Assembly (NCBI RefSeq): GCF_016722895.1
Contig: NZ_JAEQNA010000001.1
Location: 1,426,001 to 1,490,000, forward strand
Source of the DNA: Ramlibacter aurantiacus
GTDB lineage: Bacteria > Pseudomonadota > Gammaproteobacteria > Burkholderiales > Burkholderiaceae_C
DNA: 64,000 nucleotides
Direction: 5' to 3'
Shown here: positions 49,693-59,560 of the stretch, piece by piece
Layout of the letters: each line of letters begins with the position of its first letter
Position numbering within the stretch: the stretch's first letter is position 1
Translations under genes and position numbers: made by a program
Notes under the pieces: model-generated
The model's input: the letters and a program-made list of their open reading frames with translations, nothing else
What the model was told of the DNA's origin: nothing
The model's database searches: none

Positions 49693-50865
49693 ATGAACGC
49701 CTTCACCGCCATCCGCTCACGCCGCGGCGTGCTCGCCGTCGCCGCCGCCCTGGCCTGCGCCGCCGTGCCCGCCTGGGCCCAGCAGGCGAGCGGCCCCATC
49801 CGCATCGGCATGATCACCGACCGCGTGGGCCCGGCCAAGCCGTACGCCGAGCCGGTGGCGCAGGGTGCGGTGTTCGCGGTCAAGCAGCTCAACGCCAACG
49901 GCGGGCTGCTGGGCCGCCCGGTCGAGCTGCTGGTGGAAGACGACCAGGGCCGCCCCGATGTCTCGGCCACCGCCGCGCGCAAGCTGGTGGACTCGGGCGT
50001 GGCCTTCATCCTGTCGGTGTCGCTCACGCCTGCCACGCAGCAGGCGCAGAACGTGACCATGGAAACCAAGACGCCGCACATGACGCCGTCCAACAGCGGC
50101 GACACGCTCACCACCCAGATCAACAACCCCAACTTCTGGCAGACCGGACCGCTGGGCTCCACCCAGATCGCCACGCTGTTGTCGTACGCCAAGGCCAAGA
50201 ACTACAAGCGCGTGGCCCTGATCACCGACAACTCCGACCTGGGCCAGCTGACCAACAAGTTCTTCAAGGCTGGCCTGGAAAAGGCGGGCGTGCAGGTCGC
50301 GGTCGAAGAGGTGGTGCCGCGCGGCTCCACCACGGCCGAGCCGCAGATGCAGAAGCTGCGCGCGGCCAATCCCGACGCCATCTTCATGACCGGCGTGCTC
50401 ACCCCCGAGAACGCGCTCATCCTGCGCGCCTACCGGCAGCTCGGCCTCAAGGCGCCGGTGCTGGGCAACTACAACCTGTCGGTGCCACAGACCTCGTCGG
50501 TGGCCAAGGGCCTGCTCGATGGCGTCGTCTTCGTCGATGCCTTCGACCCCGACAAGCCCGAGACCAAGCGCTTCATCGAGGCCTTCAAGAAGGACCAGGG
50601 CACCGAGCCCTACAACCTCAACGGCTACGGCTACGACGGCGTGATGCTGGTGGCCGACGCCATCAAGCGCGCCGGCAGCACCGACAAGGAGAAGGTGCGC
50701 GAAGCCATGCAGGCGACCAAGGGCTTCGCCGGCGTGATGGGGGCCAAGGGCTCCAGCTACGGCTTCCCCGAGGGCAAGCGCACCGGCTTCGACCCCAATG
50801 GCATGGTGGTGCGCGTGTACGAAGGCGACAAGCAGGGCAAGGTGGTGCACGTGGGGGCGAAGTAG
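49693..50865 (+). CDS. ABC transporter periplasmic binding protein, branched-chain amino acid type
   Basis: A 390-residue receptor with a signal peptide (1-29, AWA-QQ). IRIGMITDRVGPAKPYAEPVAQGAVFAVKQLNANGGLLGRPVELLVEDDQGRPDVSATAARKLVD is the Peripla_BP_6 N-lobe; SLTPATQQAQNVTMETKTPHM contacts the ligand. Closely related receptors often bind aromatic or small organic acids. GGAGAC lies seven bases before the ATG. It is followed by a hairpin-containing spacer and then two permeases and two ATPases. Confidence 0.93.
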   Translation: MNAFTAIRSRRGVLAVAAALACAAVPAWAQQASGPIRIGMITDRVGPAKPYAEPVAQGAVFAVKQLNANGGLLGRPVELLVEDDQGRPDVSATAARKLVDSGVAFILSVSLTPATQQAQNVTMETKTPHMTPSNSGDTLTTQINNPNFWQTGPLGSTQIATLLSYAKAKNYKRVALITDNSDLGQLTNKFFKAGLEKAGVQVAVEEVVPRGSTTAEPQMQKLRAANPDAIFMTGVLTPENALILRAYRQLGLKAPVLGNYNLSVPQTSSVAKGLLDGVVFVDAFDPDKPETKRFIEAFKKDQGTEPYNLNGYGYDGVMLVADAIKRAGSTDKEKVREAMQATKGFAGVMGAKGSSYGFPEGKRTGFDPNGMVVRVYEGDKQGKVVHVGAK

Positions 50866-50916
50866 GGAGGGTTGGCGGGCCGCCCTGGGCTTGCGGGTCC
50901 TGGGCCCCGCCGAGGG

Positions 50917-50948
50917 GTCGAAGGGCCTGGACGCCACCAGGCTTCGAC
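50917..50948 (+). terminator. Intra-operon hairpin 1 (repeat-derived)
   Basis: GTCGAAG-GG-CCTGG pairs with CCAGG-CTTCGAC around a six-base loop: a 12-bp stem with a two-base bulge. It lies 52 bases after the binding-protein stop. CTTCGACAGGCC continues as part of a sequence resembling dispersed repeats in this bacterial group. It may lower permease expression relative to binding protein. Confidence 0.5.
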
Positions 50949-50958
50949 AGGCCTGTCC

Positions 50959-50977
50959 TGAGCCTGTCCAGGGCTCA
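50959..50977 (+). terminator. Intra-operon hairpin 2
   Basis: TGAGCC pairs with GGCTCA around a seven-base loop, 11 bases after the first hairpin and 46 bases before the permease start. The stem is short. Together the two hairpins mirror the arrangement at 13229-13285. Confidence 0.4.
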
Positions 50978-51022
50978 GCCCGGACAAAGCAGAAGAGGCT
51001 CAGGCCGAACGCAGAACCACCC

Positions 51023-51907
51023 ATGACCGATTTCTTCGAGATCCTGATCAGCGCCGCCGCCACCGGCTGCATCTATGGCCTGATCGCCCTGAGCTACCTG
51101 CTCATGACGCGCCCCACCGGCATCATCAACTTCGCCGTCGGCGAGTGGGGCATGGTCGGCGCCTTCTCCGGCTTCGTGCTCCTGAGCTGGCTCGAGTGGC
51201 CGTATGCCGCCGGCATCGCCCTCATGCTGGGCTTCATGCTGGTGCTGGGCTGGGCCACCGAACGGCTCACCGTGCGGCCACTGGTGGAAAAAGGCGCGCC
51301 GCCGCTCGCGCCCATCCTCGTGCTGCTGGGCCTGCTGGTGGTGCTGCGCGAGGCGGTGTCCATCGGCTTCGGCCCCGACCCGCGCCCGGTGCCGCCGGCC
51401 TTCGGCTTCGGCCGGGTCGAACTGGGCCTGCTGGCCGGTTCGCACCAGAGCTTCTTCACCATCGCGATGACCCTGGCGGTGTTCGCAGGCGTGTGGTGGT
51501 TCTTCGAGCGCACGCTGACCGGCAAGTCCTTCGAGGCGGTGGCCATCGACCGGCGCGCGGCCGCGCTCATGGGCATCAACCTCGGCCGCGTCACCGCGCT
51601 GTCCTTCGCTGGCGGTGCCGCCGTGGCCGGCCTGGCCGGCATGCTGGTGGCGCCCAACGTGTCCGCCCACTACCTGATGGGCCTGCCCCTGGCCATCCAG
51701 GGCTTCACCGCGCTGGTGGTCGGCGGGGTCAACCGGGTCGAAGGCGCCCTGCTCGGCGGCATCGTGCTGGCGCTGGCCGAGCAGCTCACGGTGCGCTACG
51801 CGCCGATTCCGGCCAGCCTGGCGCAGGGGGTGCCCCTGCTGCTGCTGATCCTGTTCCTGCTCCTGCGGCCCACGGGCCTGCTGACGGCCAAGGGGGCACG
51901 CGCATGA
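51023..51907 (+). CDS. livH: ABC transporter permease, LivH type
   Basis: A 294-residue permease with about eight helices. ISAAATGCIYGLIALSYLLMTRPTGIINFAVGEWGMVGAF and MGINLGRVTALSFAGGAAVAGLAGMLVAP are LivH-type, and LPLAIQGFTALVVGGVNRVEGALLGGI is the conserved late block. The start follows GCAGAACCACCC, a weak ribosome site, which fits low expression after the hairpins. Its stop overlaps the next start. Confidence 0.93.
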   Translation: MTDFFEILISAAATGCIYGLIALSYLLMTRPTGIINFAVGEWGMVGAFSGFVLLSWLEWPYAAGIALMLGFMLVLGWATERLTVRPLVEKGAPPLAPILVLLGLLVVLREAVSIGFGPDPRPVPPAFGFGRVELGLLAGSHQSFFTIAMTLAVFAGVWWFFERTLTGKSFEAVAIDRRAAALMGINLGRVTALSFAGGAAVAGLAGMLVAPNVSAHYLMGLPLAIQGFTALVVGGVNRVEGALLGGIVLALAEQLTVRYAPIPASLAQGVPLLLLILFLLLRPTGLLTAKGARA

Positions 51908-52886
51908 AGACGCTGCTGCGTTACGCCGCCGTGGCCCTGGTGCTCTCGGTGGTGGCCTTCATGCTCGGCTCCTACCACACCGACGTGTACCGCAAGCTCC
52001 TGCTGTGGATCGCGCTGGCGCTGGGCTACAACTTCCTGTTCGGCATCGCCGGCCAGGTCGCCTTCTCGCACTTCACCTTCTACGGGCTGGGGGCCTACGC
52101 CGTGGTGATCGGCGTGACCCAGCTGGAGCTGCCGCTGGCGCTGGCGGTGCTCCTGAGCGTCTCGATCTGCGCGGTGGTGTCGCTGGCCGTGGCCATTCCG
52201 GCCACCCGGCTCGAGGGCTTCTACCTGGCGCTGGCCACCATGGCCTTCGCCCAGCTCTTCGTGGTGTTGCTCAATGCCGGCGGCGACTTCACCGGCGCCA
52301 CGGGCGGGCTGGCCAACTACCGGCTGCCCGAAGTGTTCGGGGTGTACGTCACCGGCCCCTGGTACACGGTGGTCGTGGTGCTGCTGCTGCTGTTCACGGT
52401 GGCGACGCTGTGGCGGCTGGACCGCTCGTACTTCGGCCGCGCCTGCCGCGCCGTGCGCGACAACGCGGAGGCCGCCGCCGCCATGGGCATCGACGTGCCG
52501 CGCACCAAGGTGCTGGCCTATGCCGTCACCAGCACCCTGGCCGGGCTGGCCGGCGTGGTGTACGCCTTCGTGGACAACACCGTGAACCCGGTGATCTTCG
52601 GGCTCGAGAACTCATTCCTGCTGCTGTTCATGGTGGTGGTGGGCGGTTCGGGCAGCTTCCTGGGGGCGGTCCTCGGCGCCGTGCTGCTGTACCTCATGCC
52701 CTTCGTGCTGTCGCCCCTCATCGGCCACCACCATGCGCTGGTGTTCGGCCTGGTCATGATGGCCGTGGTGATGTTCCAGCCCAAGGGCCTGGTCGGGCTG
52801 CTGCCGGTGCGCGCACCGCGCCGCGCCGTCACCGAACCCGCCAGCGGCGCACCGGCCGCGCCGGCGCCGCTCGGAAAGGCCGCGAA

Positions 52887-52890
<4 letters not shown>
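51904..52890 (+). CDS. livM: ABC transporter permease, LivM type
   Basis: A 328-residue permease. ALGYNFLFGIAGQVAFSHFTFYGLGAYAVVIG, IPATRLEGFYLALATMAFAQLF, the ATPase-contact loop CRAVRDNAEAAAAMGIDV and VVGGSGSFLGAVLGAVLLYLMPF identify LivM. The C-terminal tail is Ala/Pro-rich. Overlaps of the ATGA type join it to both neighbours, so all membrane and ATPase parts are made from one message. Confidence 0.93.
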
Positions 52891-53661
<771 letters not shown>

Positions 53662-53669
<8 letters not shown>

Positions 53670-54390
53670 ACTCAAGGACGTGAGCGGCGGGTATGGCCAC
53701 GGCCACGTGATCGAAGGCATCGACCTGCGGGTGGACACGGGCGAAACCATCGCCCTGCTGGGCCCGAACGGCGCCGGCAAGTCCACGCTGCTGGCTGCCC
53801 TCTCGGGCGTGCTGCCCAAGCGCGGCGGATCGATCCGGCTGGACGGCACCGAGCTGGCCCAGGCGTCCAGCCACCGCATCGTGGCCCAGGGCCTGGTGCA
53901 GGTGCCGGAGGGCCGGCGCATGTTCGCCCCGCTCAGCGTGGAGGACAACCTGCGCCTCGGGACGGTGGGGCTGCAACAGGCCAGCAGGTCGGCGGTGGCC
54001 GAGCGCTTCGACTATGTCTACAAGCTGCTGCCGCGCCTGGCCGAGCGGCGCCACCAGCGCGCCGGCACCCTGTCCGGTGGCGAGCAGCAGATGGTGGCCG
54101 TGGGCCGCGCGCTGATGTCGAAGCCGCGCGTGCTGCTGCTCGATGAGCCCTTCCTCGGCCTGGCGCCCCGCGTGATCGAGGAGATCCGCGCCGCGCTGGA
54201 GGCGCTGCGCGCCGGCGGCCTGACCATGGTGCTGGTGGAGCAGAAGCTGGACATCGCCCTGCCCTTCACCCGCCGCGCCTACGTGCTGATCAAGGGCCGG
54301 GTCGCCCTGGTCGAGGACAGCGCCACCCTGGCCCGGCGCGACGACCTGGCGCAGCTGTACTTCAACCTCGCCACGCAAGCGGCGCATTGA
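53662..54390 (+). CDS. livF: ABC transporter ATPase, LivF type
   Basis: A 242-residue ATPase. Walker A GPNGAGKST, Q loop VPEGRRMFAPLSVEDN, signature LSGGEQQMVAVGRAL, Walker B VLLLDEPFLGLA and switch VEQKLDIAL, in which the usual histidine after E-Q is lysine, seen in some LivF proteins. The stop lies 18 bases before the first VOC gene. Confidence 0.92.
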
Positions 54391-54407
54391 ACACGAAGGA
54401 GACCCCC

Positions 54408-55022
54408 ATGGCCGATGAACAGACGCCGCTGCGGGCCCGGCACACGGCCACCGCGGCAAGCCGGGGCGTGCATCACCTCGCCCTCAACACCGAGGACATG
54501 AAGCTCACCATCGACTTCTACACCCGGGTGCTGGGCATGCCGCTGATCCACGCGTTGCGCGTGCCACCGGGCGTGGGCACCGGCCCCGCCAACCGAGGCA
54601 ACCCGCCGTTCGAGAACCTGCGCCACTACTTCTTCGATGCCGGCGGCGACACCCTGGTGGCGTTTTTCGAGATGCCGCGCGGCGCCAAGGGCGCGCACGA
54701 CCGCGACGCGATCGGCGCCATGCAGCACTGCTCGTTCACCACCACGCAGGCACAGTTCGAGGTGCTGCACGCCCGGCTGCGCGAGGCCGGCGTGCCGGTG
54801 ATCGGGCCGGTGAACGTGGGCGCCCAGACCTGGTCCATCTACTTCTTCGACCCCAACGGCATCCGCCTCGAGTATTCGTGGCAGGAGCATGATGGCGACG
54901 ATCCGCGCGTGCTCGAGCGCTGGACCCAGACGCGCGAGGAGTGCCTGGCCGAGCTGCGCTCCGTGTCCGACGACGCGGACTGGCTGGCCCGGGTCACGCA
55001 ACACCTTCCCGAACAGCGCTGA
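54408..55022 (+). CDS. VOC-superfamily protein 1 (glyoxalase/extradiol dioxygenase fold)
   Basis: A 204-residue protein. The 2-His-1-carboxylate metal set of VOC enzymes is visible: H23 in VHHLALNT, H of MQHCSFTT and E of GIRLEYSW. The C-terminal 40 residues (RWTQTREECLAELRSVSDDADW) add an amphipathic helix. GAAGGAG precedes the ATG at 54408; an in-frame TTG seven codons earlier overlaps livF and is less likely. VOC proteins can be ring-cleavage dioxygenases, isomerases or glyoxalase-like lyases; the short single-module form here favours isomerase/lyase activity. Confidence 0.85.
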   Translation: MADEQTPLRARHTATAASRGVHHLALNTEDMKLTIDFYTRVLGMPLIHALRVPPGVGTGPANRGNPPFENLRHYFFDAGGDTLVAFFEMPRGAKGAHDRDAIGAMQHCSFTTTQAQFEVLHARLREAGVPVIGPVNVGAQTWSIYFFDPNGIRLEYSWQEHDGDDPRVLERWTQTREECLAELRSVSDDADWLARVTQHLPEQR

Positions 55023-55032
55023 GGAGTACCCC

Positions 55033-55590
55033 ATGTCCGACTTCGTTCCGATCCGACAACTGCACCACTTCGCCTGGCGCTGCCGCGACGCCGAGGAAAC
55101 CCGCCGCTTCTACGAAGACCTGCTGGGCCTGCCGCTGACCCACGTGGTGCGCGCCGACCATGTGCCCAGCACCGGCGACCACTGCCCCTTCGTGCACCTG
55201 TTCTTCGAGATGCGCGACGGCAGCTCCATCGCCTTCTTCGACCTGGGCGACGACCAGGCCGCCGATCCGTCGCCCAACACGCCGGCCTGGGTCAACCACC
55301 TGGCACTGCGGGTCGATTCCGAAGCCGAACTGGTGGAGGCCCGGCGACGCCTGACCGAGGCGGGCGTCGAGGTGCGCGGCCCCATCGACCACGACGGCTT
55401 CGTCAAGTCCATCTATTTCTTCGACCCCAACGGCATCCGGCTGGAGCTGACCACCCTCACCGCGTCGGAAGACGAGCTGGCCGGCTACCGCCGGAAGGCC
55501 CGCGCCGCCTGCGACGCCTGGACCCGGGAGAAACAGGCCGCCCGCGCGGCCTCTTCCACCACCTCTTCCACCGCCTCTTCCGCCGCCTGA
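55033..55590 (+). CDS. VOC-superfamily protein 2
   Basis: A 185-residue protein homologous to the preceding one: H12 in LHHFAWRC, H of VNHLALRV and E of GIRLELTT give the same metal triad, and KSIYFFDPNGIRLE is shared with WSIYFFDPNGIRLE. The end is a Ser/Thr/Ala low-complexity tail (AASSTTSSTASSAA). GAGGAG stands six bases before the ATG. The pair arose by tandem duplication and may form a heteromer. Confidence 0.85.
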   Translation: MSDFVPIRQLHHFAWRCRDAEETRRFYEDLLGLPLTHVVRADHVPSTGDHCPFVHLFFEMRDGSSIAFFDLGDDQAADPSPNTPAWVNHLALRVDSEAELVEARRRLTEAGVEVRGPIDHDGFVKSIYFFDPNGIRLELTTLTASEDELAGYRRKARAACDAWTREKQAARAASSTTSSTASSAA

Positions 55591-55613
55591 CCGATCAGTC
55601 CCGAACGCACGAC

Positions 55614-56792
55614 ATGGCCGACACCACCCCCCGCTACCCGATCGATGCCGAATGGGTGCACATCAAGTTCGCGCAGAGCTCCGCCTTCAAGGAGGTCTAC
55701 GGCTTCGCCGGCACCCAGGGCTTCGTCAACCTCGAGGGCATTCGCTACGTTCCTCGCGGCAAGCCCTCCAAGACGCTGCTGCTGTACATGCACCCGGCCA
55801 CCACGCTGCAGCTGCTGCCTATGCCGCGCGCCATGGCCGAGAGCGGCATGCACGTGCTGTGCGCGGGCAGCCGCTACCAGCGCAACGACAGCGCCCTCAT
55901 CATGGAAAACGTGGTGGTGGACCTGGGCGCCTACATGCGCCATGCGCGCGAGGTCTGGGGGTATGAAAAGGTGGTGGTGGTGGGCTGGTCGGGCGGCGGC
56001 TCGCTCGCCTTGTTCTACCAGTCGCAGGCCGAGCATCCCACCGTGACGCACACGCCGGCCGGCGACCCCTGCGGCATCGTCGAGGCCGGGCTGATCCCGG
56101 CCGACGGCTTCATCTTCCAGGCCGCGCATGTCTCGCGCGCGGTGGTGCTGACCGATTGGATCGACCCGTCGGTGCTGGACGAGAACGACCCCGACAAGCG
56201 CGACCCGGAGCTGGACCTCTACCACCCCGACCACAAGCCCCCTTATTCGGCCGAGTTCCTGGCGCGCTTCCGCGCCGCGCAACTGGCCCGGGTGCGCCGC
56301 CGCACGGCCTGGGTCAAGGAAACGCTGGAGATGCTGCGCAAGCGAGGCGGCCTCGAGATGGAACGCGGCTTCGTGACCCACCGCACCATGGCCGAGCCGC
56401 GCTTCCTGGACGGCCGCATCGAGCCCAACGATCGCCCGATCGGCACCTGTTTCACCGGCGTGCCGGAGACCGTGAACACCGGCCCGGTCGGCCTCGCCCG
56501 CTTCAGCACGCTGCGGGCGTGGCTGTCGCAGTGGTCGCCCGACGACACCAACGCCCATGGCGAGAAGTCCGCCGCGAAGATCTCGGTGCCGCTGCTGGCC
56601 ATCGAGCACAGCGCCGACGACGCCGTGCCGCAACCGCACACCCAGCGCATCTACGACGCGGCCGCCAGCCGCGACAAGACCATGAAGGTGATCCCCGGCG
56701 CGACACACTACTTCTCCGGCCAGCCGGAACACCTGCAGCAGGCGGTGACGCTGTGCACGGAGTGGCTCGCGTCGCGCAAGCTGCTGGGGTGA
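55614..56792 (+). CDS. Alpha/beta hydrolase, unusual 392-residue type
   Basis: A 392-residue cytoplasmic hydrolase. LLLYMHPATTLQLLPMPRAM near the oxyanion-hole strand, nucleophile elbow VVVGWSGGGSLALFYQ, acid in IEHSADDAVPQPHTQ and the histidine in IPGATHYFSGQPEHL complete the triad. There is a large insert between the elbow and the acid (about 160-290) that probably forms the cap. No close characterised family comes to mind. It ends the unit started by the bicupin, so it may hydrolyse a ring-cleavage product or its thioester/lactone. Confidence 0.85.
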   Translation: MADTTPRYPIDAEWVHIKFAQSSAFKEVYGFAGTQGFVNLEGIRYVPRGKPSKTLLLYMHPATTLQLLPMPRAMAESGMHVLCAGSRYQRNDSALIMENVVVDLGAYMRHAREVWGYEKVVVVGWSGGGSLALFYQSQAEHPTVTHTPAGDPCGIVEAGLIPADGFIFQAAHVSRAVVLTDWIDPSVLDENDPDKRDPELDLYHPDHKPPYSAEFLARFRAAQLARVRRRTAWVKETLEMLRKRGGLEMERGFVTHRTMAEPRFLDGRIEPNDRPIGTCFTGVPETVNTGPVGLARFSTLRAWLSQWSPDDTNAHGEKSAAKISVPLLAIEHSADDAVPQPHTQRIYDAAASRDKTMKVIPGATHYFSGQPEHLQQAVTLCTEWLASRKLLG

Positions 56793-56980
56793 GCTGGACG
56801 AGCTGGCCCATCCGCTCGCCCTGGGCCTGCCGCCTGGTGGCACCGATCCAGCTTCTGTAGCGACCCTTGTCCGCAAGGACGGGGTACACGTCCCTGGCTG
56901 GCTCTGCCGTGCCTATTGGGTATGCTCGTGGGCTGCTCCGATGAGCGCCGTCGAGCCGATGCCCCCCTGCCCGCAGACCG
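56793..56980. other. Intergenic region upstream of PAS hybrid kinase
   Basis: About 190 bases. GTCC-GCAA-GGAC (near 56869-56880) is a small GNRA-loop hairpin. TATGCT at 56921-56926 is a possible -10 box for the kinase, 54 bases before its start, without a good -35. TCGCCCTGGGCCT near the left end is also seen at 16753, so part may be dispersed repeat. Confidence 0.35.
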
Positions 56981-58906
56981 ATGCGCACGCCTGAAGTACC
57001 CTCCGCCCTCGATCCCATCTCAGCACAGGCCACCGCGCTGTACGACCTGCTGCCGACGGGCATCTGCGTGGTGGACGACGAGGGCCGCGTGCTGGCGGCC
57101 AACACGATCTACTGCGACATGCTGGGCTATCCCCGCGAAGAGTTGATCGGCACGCCGGTCGCGCGGATCACCTCCGCCGACGACATCGGCCGGGACGACC
57201 GCATGCGCCACGACCTGCTGCACGGCGCGTTGCGCGAGTACCGGGTCGAGAAGCGCTACCGGCACAAGCAGGGCCACACGATCTGGGTGCGCGTGGACGC
57301 ACGCCGGGGCGGTGTGCTGCCCGACGGCCGGCCCTACGCCGTCGGCACCATCAACCCGATCGAGGACCTCAAGCAGACCGAACGCGAGCTGGATCTGACG
57401 CGAGCGCATGTCAATGCCGTGTTCGAGCAGAGCACCATCGGCGTCGCGGAGACCGACCTCAGCGGCCGGCTGCTCGCGGTGAACGACCGCTACTGCGAAC
57501 TGATGCAGCGGCCCCGCGAGGAGCTGATCGGCGTGCGCATGGACCAGTTCACGCATCCCGAGGACCTCGAGGCCAACCTGCCGCTGTTCGAGCGCCTGGT
57601 GCCGGGTGACCAACTGGCGATGGACAAACGATACGTCCGCCCCGATGGCTCGCACATCTGGGCCAAGGTCGCCATCTGCCCGATCCGCGGCAGCCGCGGC
57701 GAGCCGACCCAGGCGTTGCTGGCCTGCCTGTTCGAGATCACCGCACGCAAGCGATTGGAAGAAAACCTGCGCGAGGCCGACCGCCGCAAGGACGAGTTCC
57801 TGGCCATGCTCGCGCACGAGCTGCGCAATCCGTTGGCGCCGATCGCCGCGGCCGCCGGCCTGCTGAAGGATCCGGGCTTGCCGGCCGACAAGCTCGCGCG
57901 CATCAGCGACGTGCTGGCACGCCAGGCCCGCCACATGGCCGGCCTGCTCGACGACCTGCTGGACGTCTCGCGCGTGACCCGCGGCCTGGTGGAACTGGAC
58001 AGGTCGCCGGTCGACCTGCGCACCACGGTGGCCGAGGCCATCGAGCAGGTGCGCCCGCTGATGGAGGCGCGCCGCCACGCGTTCGAGCTGCAGGTGGGCC
58101 CGCGCGCCCCGGTCGTCACCGGCGACGCCAAGCGGCTGGTGCAGGTGGTGGCCAACCTCCTGAGCAACGCCGCCAAGTACACGCCCCCGCCGGGCCGCAT
58201 CCTGCTGTCGCTGCAGGTCGACGGACGCGACGCCATCATCCGCGTGGCCGACAACGGTATCGGCATGACGCCCGAACTGGCCGCCCAGGCCTTCGAGCTG
58301 TTCACGCAGGGCAAGCGGCCGGTGGACCGTTCGCAGGGCGGGCTGGGCATCGGCTTGCCGCTGGTGCGCAAGCTGGTCGAGTTGCACGGCGGCCAGGTGC
58401 GCGCCGACAGCCCCGGCGAGGGCCAGGGGTGCGAGTTCACGGTGGTGCTGCCCCTGGCCATGCAAGCCCATGCGGCCGGCACGCCGGCCGAGGGCGACGC
58501 GCTGGGGCATGCCGCGCGCCGTCCGCTGCGGGCCCTGGTGGTGGACGACAACGCCGACGCGGCGGCCATGCTGGGGCTGCTGCTCGAATCGCTGGGGCAC
58601 CAGGTCACGGTGGCCAACGACGGCGATGCCGCGCTGGTGGCCGCTCGCGAGCAGCGGCCCGACGTCTGCCTGCTCGATATCGGCATGCCCGGGATGGACG
58701 GCAACACGCTCGCGGCACGGCTGCGCCGCATGCCCGAGACGGCCGAGGCCGTGCTGATCGCGGTCACCGGCTACGGCCAGGAGCAGGACCGCCGGGAGGC
58801 CGCCGCCGCGGGCTTCGACCACCACTTCGTCAAGCCCATCGCGATGGAGCCCCTGATCGACGTCCTGTCGTCCCTGCCGGCCGTCCAGGCCCGGCTGGAG
58901 ATTTAG
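56981..58906 (+). CDS. PAS-PAS hybrid sensor histidine kinase
   Basis: A 641-residue soluble protein. PAS1 (about 18-130; YDLLPTGICVVDDEGRVLAAN), PAS2 (about 140-260; NAVFEQSTIGVAETDLSGRLLAVN), HisKA with H279 in MLAHELRNPLAP, N box NLLSNAAKYTP, G boxes DNGIGM and GGLGIGLPLVRKL, then a receiver (about 517-635; D566 in LLDIGMPGMDG, K in HHFVKPIAME). All catalytic residues are present. The gene is 34 bases before a hemerythrin gene on the same strand. PAS2 belongs to the type that often carries no cofactor; the signal is unknown. No membrane segment and no ribosome-binding site of note. Confidence 0.92.
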   Translation: MRTPEVPSALDPISAQATALYDLLPTGICVVDDEGRVLAANTIYCDMLGYPREELIGTPVARITSADDIGRDDRMRHDLLHGALREYRVEKRYRHKQGHTIWVRVDARRGGVLPDGRPYAVGTINPIEDLKQTERELDLTRAHVNAVFEQSTIGVAETDLSGRLLAVNDRYCELMQRPREELIGVRMDQFTHPEDLEANLPLFERLVPGDQLAMDKRYVRPDGSHIWAKVAICPIRGSRGEPTQALLACLFEITARKRLEENLREADRRKDEFLAMLAHELRNPLAPIAAAAGLLKDPGLPADKLARISDVLARQARHMAGLLDDLLDVSRVTRGLVELDRSPVDLRTTVAEAIEQVRPLMEARRHAFELQVGPRAPVVTGDAKRLVQVVANLLSNAAKYTPPPGRILLSLQVDGRDAIIRVADNGIGMTPELAAQAFELFTQGKRPVDRSQGGLGIGLPLVRKLVELHGGQVRADSPGEGQGCEFTVVLPLAMQAHAAGTPAEGDALGHAARRPLRALVVDDNADAAAMLGLLLESLGHQVTVANDGDAALVAAREQRPDVCLLDIGMPGMDGNTLAARLRRMPETAEAVLIAVTGYGQEQDRREAAAAGFDHHFVKPIAMEPLIDVLSSLPAVQARLEI

Positions 58907-58939
58907 GGACAATACCCGGCCGACGTACCCGCCCGAGCC

Positions 58940-59419
58940 ATGAAATCCGATCTCTCCCATCGCCACGAAGACGCACCGCGCCCGAACAGTGACACCAGCT
59001 TCATGTGGTCGGACGCCAGGCTGCTGGGCTTCGGGCCCATGGACAAGACGCACGAAGAGTTCTACACCGTGGCCTTCCGGCTGCTGACCTGCACGGCCGA
59101 CCGGGCCCAGGCGGCGCTGGACGATTTCGAGGAACACGCCCGCGCGCACTTCGGCGAAGAGGAGGAGTGGATGCGCAGCACCGACTTCCCGCCCTCCGAC
59201 TGCCACGTCGACGAGCACGCGGCCGTGCTCAAGTCGGTGCAGGACGTGCGCGAGGCGCTCACCGAGGGCCGCGCTGGCGTGGAGCTGGTGCACGACTTCG
59301 CCATGCACCTGTTCCAGTGGTTCCCCGGCCACGCCGACTACCTCGATTCGGCTCTGGCCGCCTGGATGGCCAAGCGCACTTACGGCGGCAAGCCGGTGGT
59401 GCTGCGCCGCAAGATCTGA
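58940..59419 (+). CDS. Bacteriohemerythrin
   Basis: A 159-residue four-helix bundle that binds O2 or NO at a di-iron site. All seven ligands are in place: H38 (MDKTHEEF), H70 and E74 (HFGEEEE), H89 and H93 (CHVDEH), H131 and D136 (GHADYLD). An N-terminal 20-residue extension is polar. Such proteins store or deliver oxygen or report oxygen to chemotaxis and kinases. Being next to a PAS hybrid kinase, it could tune an oxygen response, but no fusion links them. Confidence 0.92.
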   Translation: MKSDLSHRHEDAPRPNSDTSFMWSDARLLGFGPMDKTHEEFYTVAFRLLTCTADRAQAALDDFEEHARAHFGEEEEWMRSTDFPPSDCHVDEHAAVLKSVQDVREALTEGRAGVELVHDFAMHLFQWFPGHADYLDSALAAWMAKRTYGGKPVVLRRKI

Positions 59420-59560
59420 ACCCGCGGTGATCGCCGGCACTCGAGGCCGGCAAGTCGGCCGCCGACACGACTGGTTACCTTCACCGCTCCATCGCATCTC
59501 CTGCGCGTATACCTCGGCTGCCCGCGTCCCTGCGGTGCACATCGACGAAGGAGACAACCG
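59420..59560. other. Intergenic region before the tannase gene
   Basis: About 140 bases. GCCGGC-ACTCGA-GGCCGGC (near 59434-59453) could be a weak hairpin after the hemerythrin gene. GTATACC near 59507 is a possible -10 for the next gene. GAAGGAG lies before the tannase ATG. Confidence 0.35.
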
